The notes beneath the pieces are model-generated. The model saw only the letters and a program-made list of their open reading frames with translations. It ran no database searches and had not been told where the DNA came from. 64,000 nucleotides of DNA from Massilia rubra (GTDB lineage Bacteria; Pseudomonadota; Gammaproteobacteria; Burkholderiales; Burkholderiaceae_D): positions 62,001-126,000 of the forward strand of contig NZ_VUYU01000002.1 in assembly GCF_011682065.1 (NCBI RefSeq). The letters are read 5' to 3'. Shown here piece by piece: positions 62,770 through 64,000 of this stretch (positions are counted from its first letter, which is position 1; each line of letters begins with the position of its first letter). A program made the translations under genes and the position numbers.

Positions 62770-64000
62770 ATGTTCGCCAACTTGAAAATCAGGACACTCG
62801 TCATTGGTGTCCTATGCTTTCTCATCGCGCTGATGGTCACCATCGGCGCCATGGGCATCTACAGCGGCCGCCATGCGGTCGGCCTGGTGCGCGACGTTAC
62901 CGTCGAAGACGAGCGCAACACCACCGTGCAAACGTCCATCCGTCTTGAAATGGAACTCAATCGCAGCCAGATCCTGCAGGCGCTCCAGCATAATCCGGTG
63001 CTCTCGTGGGCGCAGCTGCACGACCATCCGCTGACGGTCCACTTCGACCAGATCGACGCGATCGCCGGGCGCACCACCAAGCGCTGGGAAGAATACATCG
63101 CCGCCATCAAGACGCCCGAAGAGAAACGCCTGGCCGAGGAGTGGTACGCCAAGAGCGATGGACTGGGCATCGAGAACGTGCGCGCCGCCGCCGCCTTCAT
63201 CAAGGCCGAGAAGTGGGATGACGCCGAAACGGTCCTGATCAAGAAGATCAACCCGGGCTACCGCATTGGCGACGCCACCCTGGCCAACCTCAAGGAGCTG
63301 GCCGCCAAGCGCGTCAAGGCCGACGATGAGATGGTCAACGCCAGCCTGGCGCGCATCGCCTACGGCATGGTCGGCATCCTGCTGCTCGGCGTGGGACTGG
63401 GCGTAGCGGTCGGCTGGGCGCTGGTGCGCGCCATCTCGGCGCCGCTGCAGGAAGCCATGCGGATCGCCGTGCGCGTCGCCGACGGCGACCTGACCGGGCA
63501 AATCGCCGCGCACGGGAACAATGAAATCGGCGCCTTGCTCGGTGCGATGGACAAGATGAAATCGAACCTGGCGCAGATTGTCTCGGAAGTCCGCAACAGC
63601 ACCGACACCATTTCGAGCGCCTCGAGCGAAATCGCGGCGGGCAATACCGACCTGTCGGACCGCACCAGCTCGCAGGCCAGTTCGCTCGAGCAGACCGCCG
63701 CGTCGATGGAAGAACTCACTTCCACCGTGCGCCAGAACGCCGACAATGCGCGCCAGGCCAATGTGCTGGCCATGTCGGCGTCGGAAGTGGCCACCAAGGG
63801 CGGCCTGGTGGTGGCGCAGGTGGTCGAGACCATGGGTTCGATCAACGCCTCGTCCAAAAAGATCGTCGACATCATCGCCGTCATCGACGGCATCGCCTTC
63901 CAGACCAACATCCTCGCGCTCAACGCGGCGGTGGAAGCGGCGCGCGCCGGCGAACAGGGACGTGGCTTCGCGGTCGTGGCGTCCGAAGTGCGCAACCTGG
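62770..64000 (+). CDS. Methyl-accepting chemotaxis protein, truncated by window edge
   Basis: 410 residues visible; no stop before the edge. ATG at 62770 has AAGGAG 6 bases upstream, overlapping the end of carB. TM1 is at about 10-30. A periplasmic four-helix ligand domain of about 160 residues follows (4HB_MCP-like; [24 protein letters not shown]). TM2 is at about 198-220, then HAMP ([26 protein letters not shown]). The signalling domain begins with [39 protein letters not shown] and the conserved hairpin approach [37 protein letters not shown]. Adjacent to carB, which is unusual. Confidence 0.93.
   Translation, partial: MFANLKIRTLVIGVLCFLIALMVTIGAMGIYSGRHAVGLVRDVTVEDERNTTVQTSIRLEMELNRSQILQALQHNPVLSWAQLHDHPLTVHFDQIDAIAGRTTKRWEEYIAAIKTPEEKRLAEEWYAKSDGLGIENVRAAAAFIKAEKWDDAETVLIKKINPGYRIGDATLANLKELAAKRVKADDEMVNASLARIAYGMVGILLLGVGLGVAVGWALVRAISAPLQEAMRIAVRVADGDLTGQIAAHGNNEIGALLGAMDKMKSNLAQIVSEVRNSTDTISSASSEIAAGNTDLSDRTSSQASSLEQTAASMEELTSTVRQNADNARQANVLAMSASEVATKGGLVVAQVVETMGSINASSKKIVDIIAVIDGIAFQTNILALNAAVEAARAGEQGRGFAVVASEVRNL

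Overview
The window is a high-GC proteobacterial chromosome segment that most resembles the Oxalobacteraceae (Massilia/Telluria/Duganella/Janthinobacterium group, Betaproteobacteria). This rests on the gene content (RF2 with a programmed frameshift, LolCD, ComEC, PEP-CTERM and DUF2288 proteins, a Burkholderiales-type phosphoglycerate mutase-like gene overlapping recJ) and on the heavily GC3-biased codon use, which produces very long antisense shadow frames. I saw no rRNA, tRNA, CRISPR array or intact insertion sequence. The only mobile-element trace is a decayed transposase fragment near 5 kb.

Layout. 1-4.7 kb (minus strand) is a RiPP-type cluster: a small precursor peptide with a repeating (Thr/Ser/Cys)-X-Gly core, a stem-loop, an ABC exporter pair, an unidentified protein, a YcaO cyclodehydratase ending in the PxPxP signature, and a gene running off the left edge. 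5.7-8.8 kb is an operon of catalase-like protein, small unknown protein and DyP peroxidase. 9-16.3 kb is mostly housekeeping: lipoprotein, lysS, HAD phosphatase, prfB, cpdB, a Sel1-repeat protein and a VOC protein. 17.2-22.5 kb is a cellulose-degradation island: a GH48 cellobiohydrolase with CBM2, a LemA-like protein and a GH5 endoglucanase with CBM2, with a LacI-type palindromic operator upstream. 22.5-24.6 kb is an rtcB-prfH ribosome repair/rescue operon preceded by a 15-residue leader ORF. 24.7-30.8 kb holds GNAT, DUF853, PEP-CTERM, DUF2288, a RES/Xre toxin-antitoxin pair and a membrane protein. 30.8-36 kb has recJ, a PGAM-like gene, a DUF3060 protein and a class C beta-lactamase-like lipoprotein. 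36-38.1 kb has two ferritin-like proteins. 38.2-46.8 kb has lolC-lolD-tatD, an SDR/AraC divergent pair, an alpha/beta hydrolase and comEC. 46.8-50.4 kb is a Cpx-like envelope-stress module with a consensus CpxR box. 50.4-57.4 kb has a hydrolase, a TetR/epimerase divergent pair, dcd, a large basic amino-acid decarboxylase, DUF4337 and folA. 57.7-64 kb has carA, an unusual 1284-residue carB with an extra C-terminal domain, and a tightly coupled chemoreceptor cut by the right edge.

The most interesting systems are (1) the YcaO cluster with its period-3 precursor core and a hairpin that is better paired as RNA than as the opposite strand, (2) the rtcB-prfH operon whose leader ORF has a Shine-Dalgarno sequence complementary to the bases over its own stop codon, (3) the carB fusion, and (4) a GH48 cellulase in a betaproteobacterial setting. 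Domain calls come from recognising motifs by eye; no database search was run.
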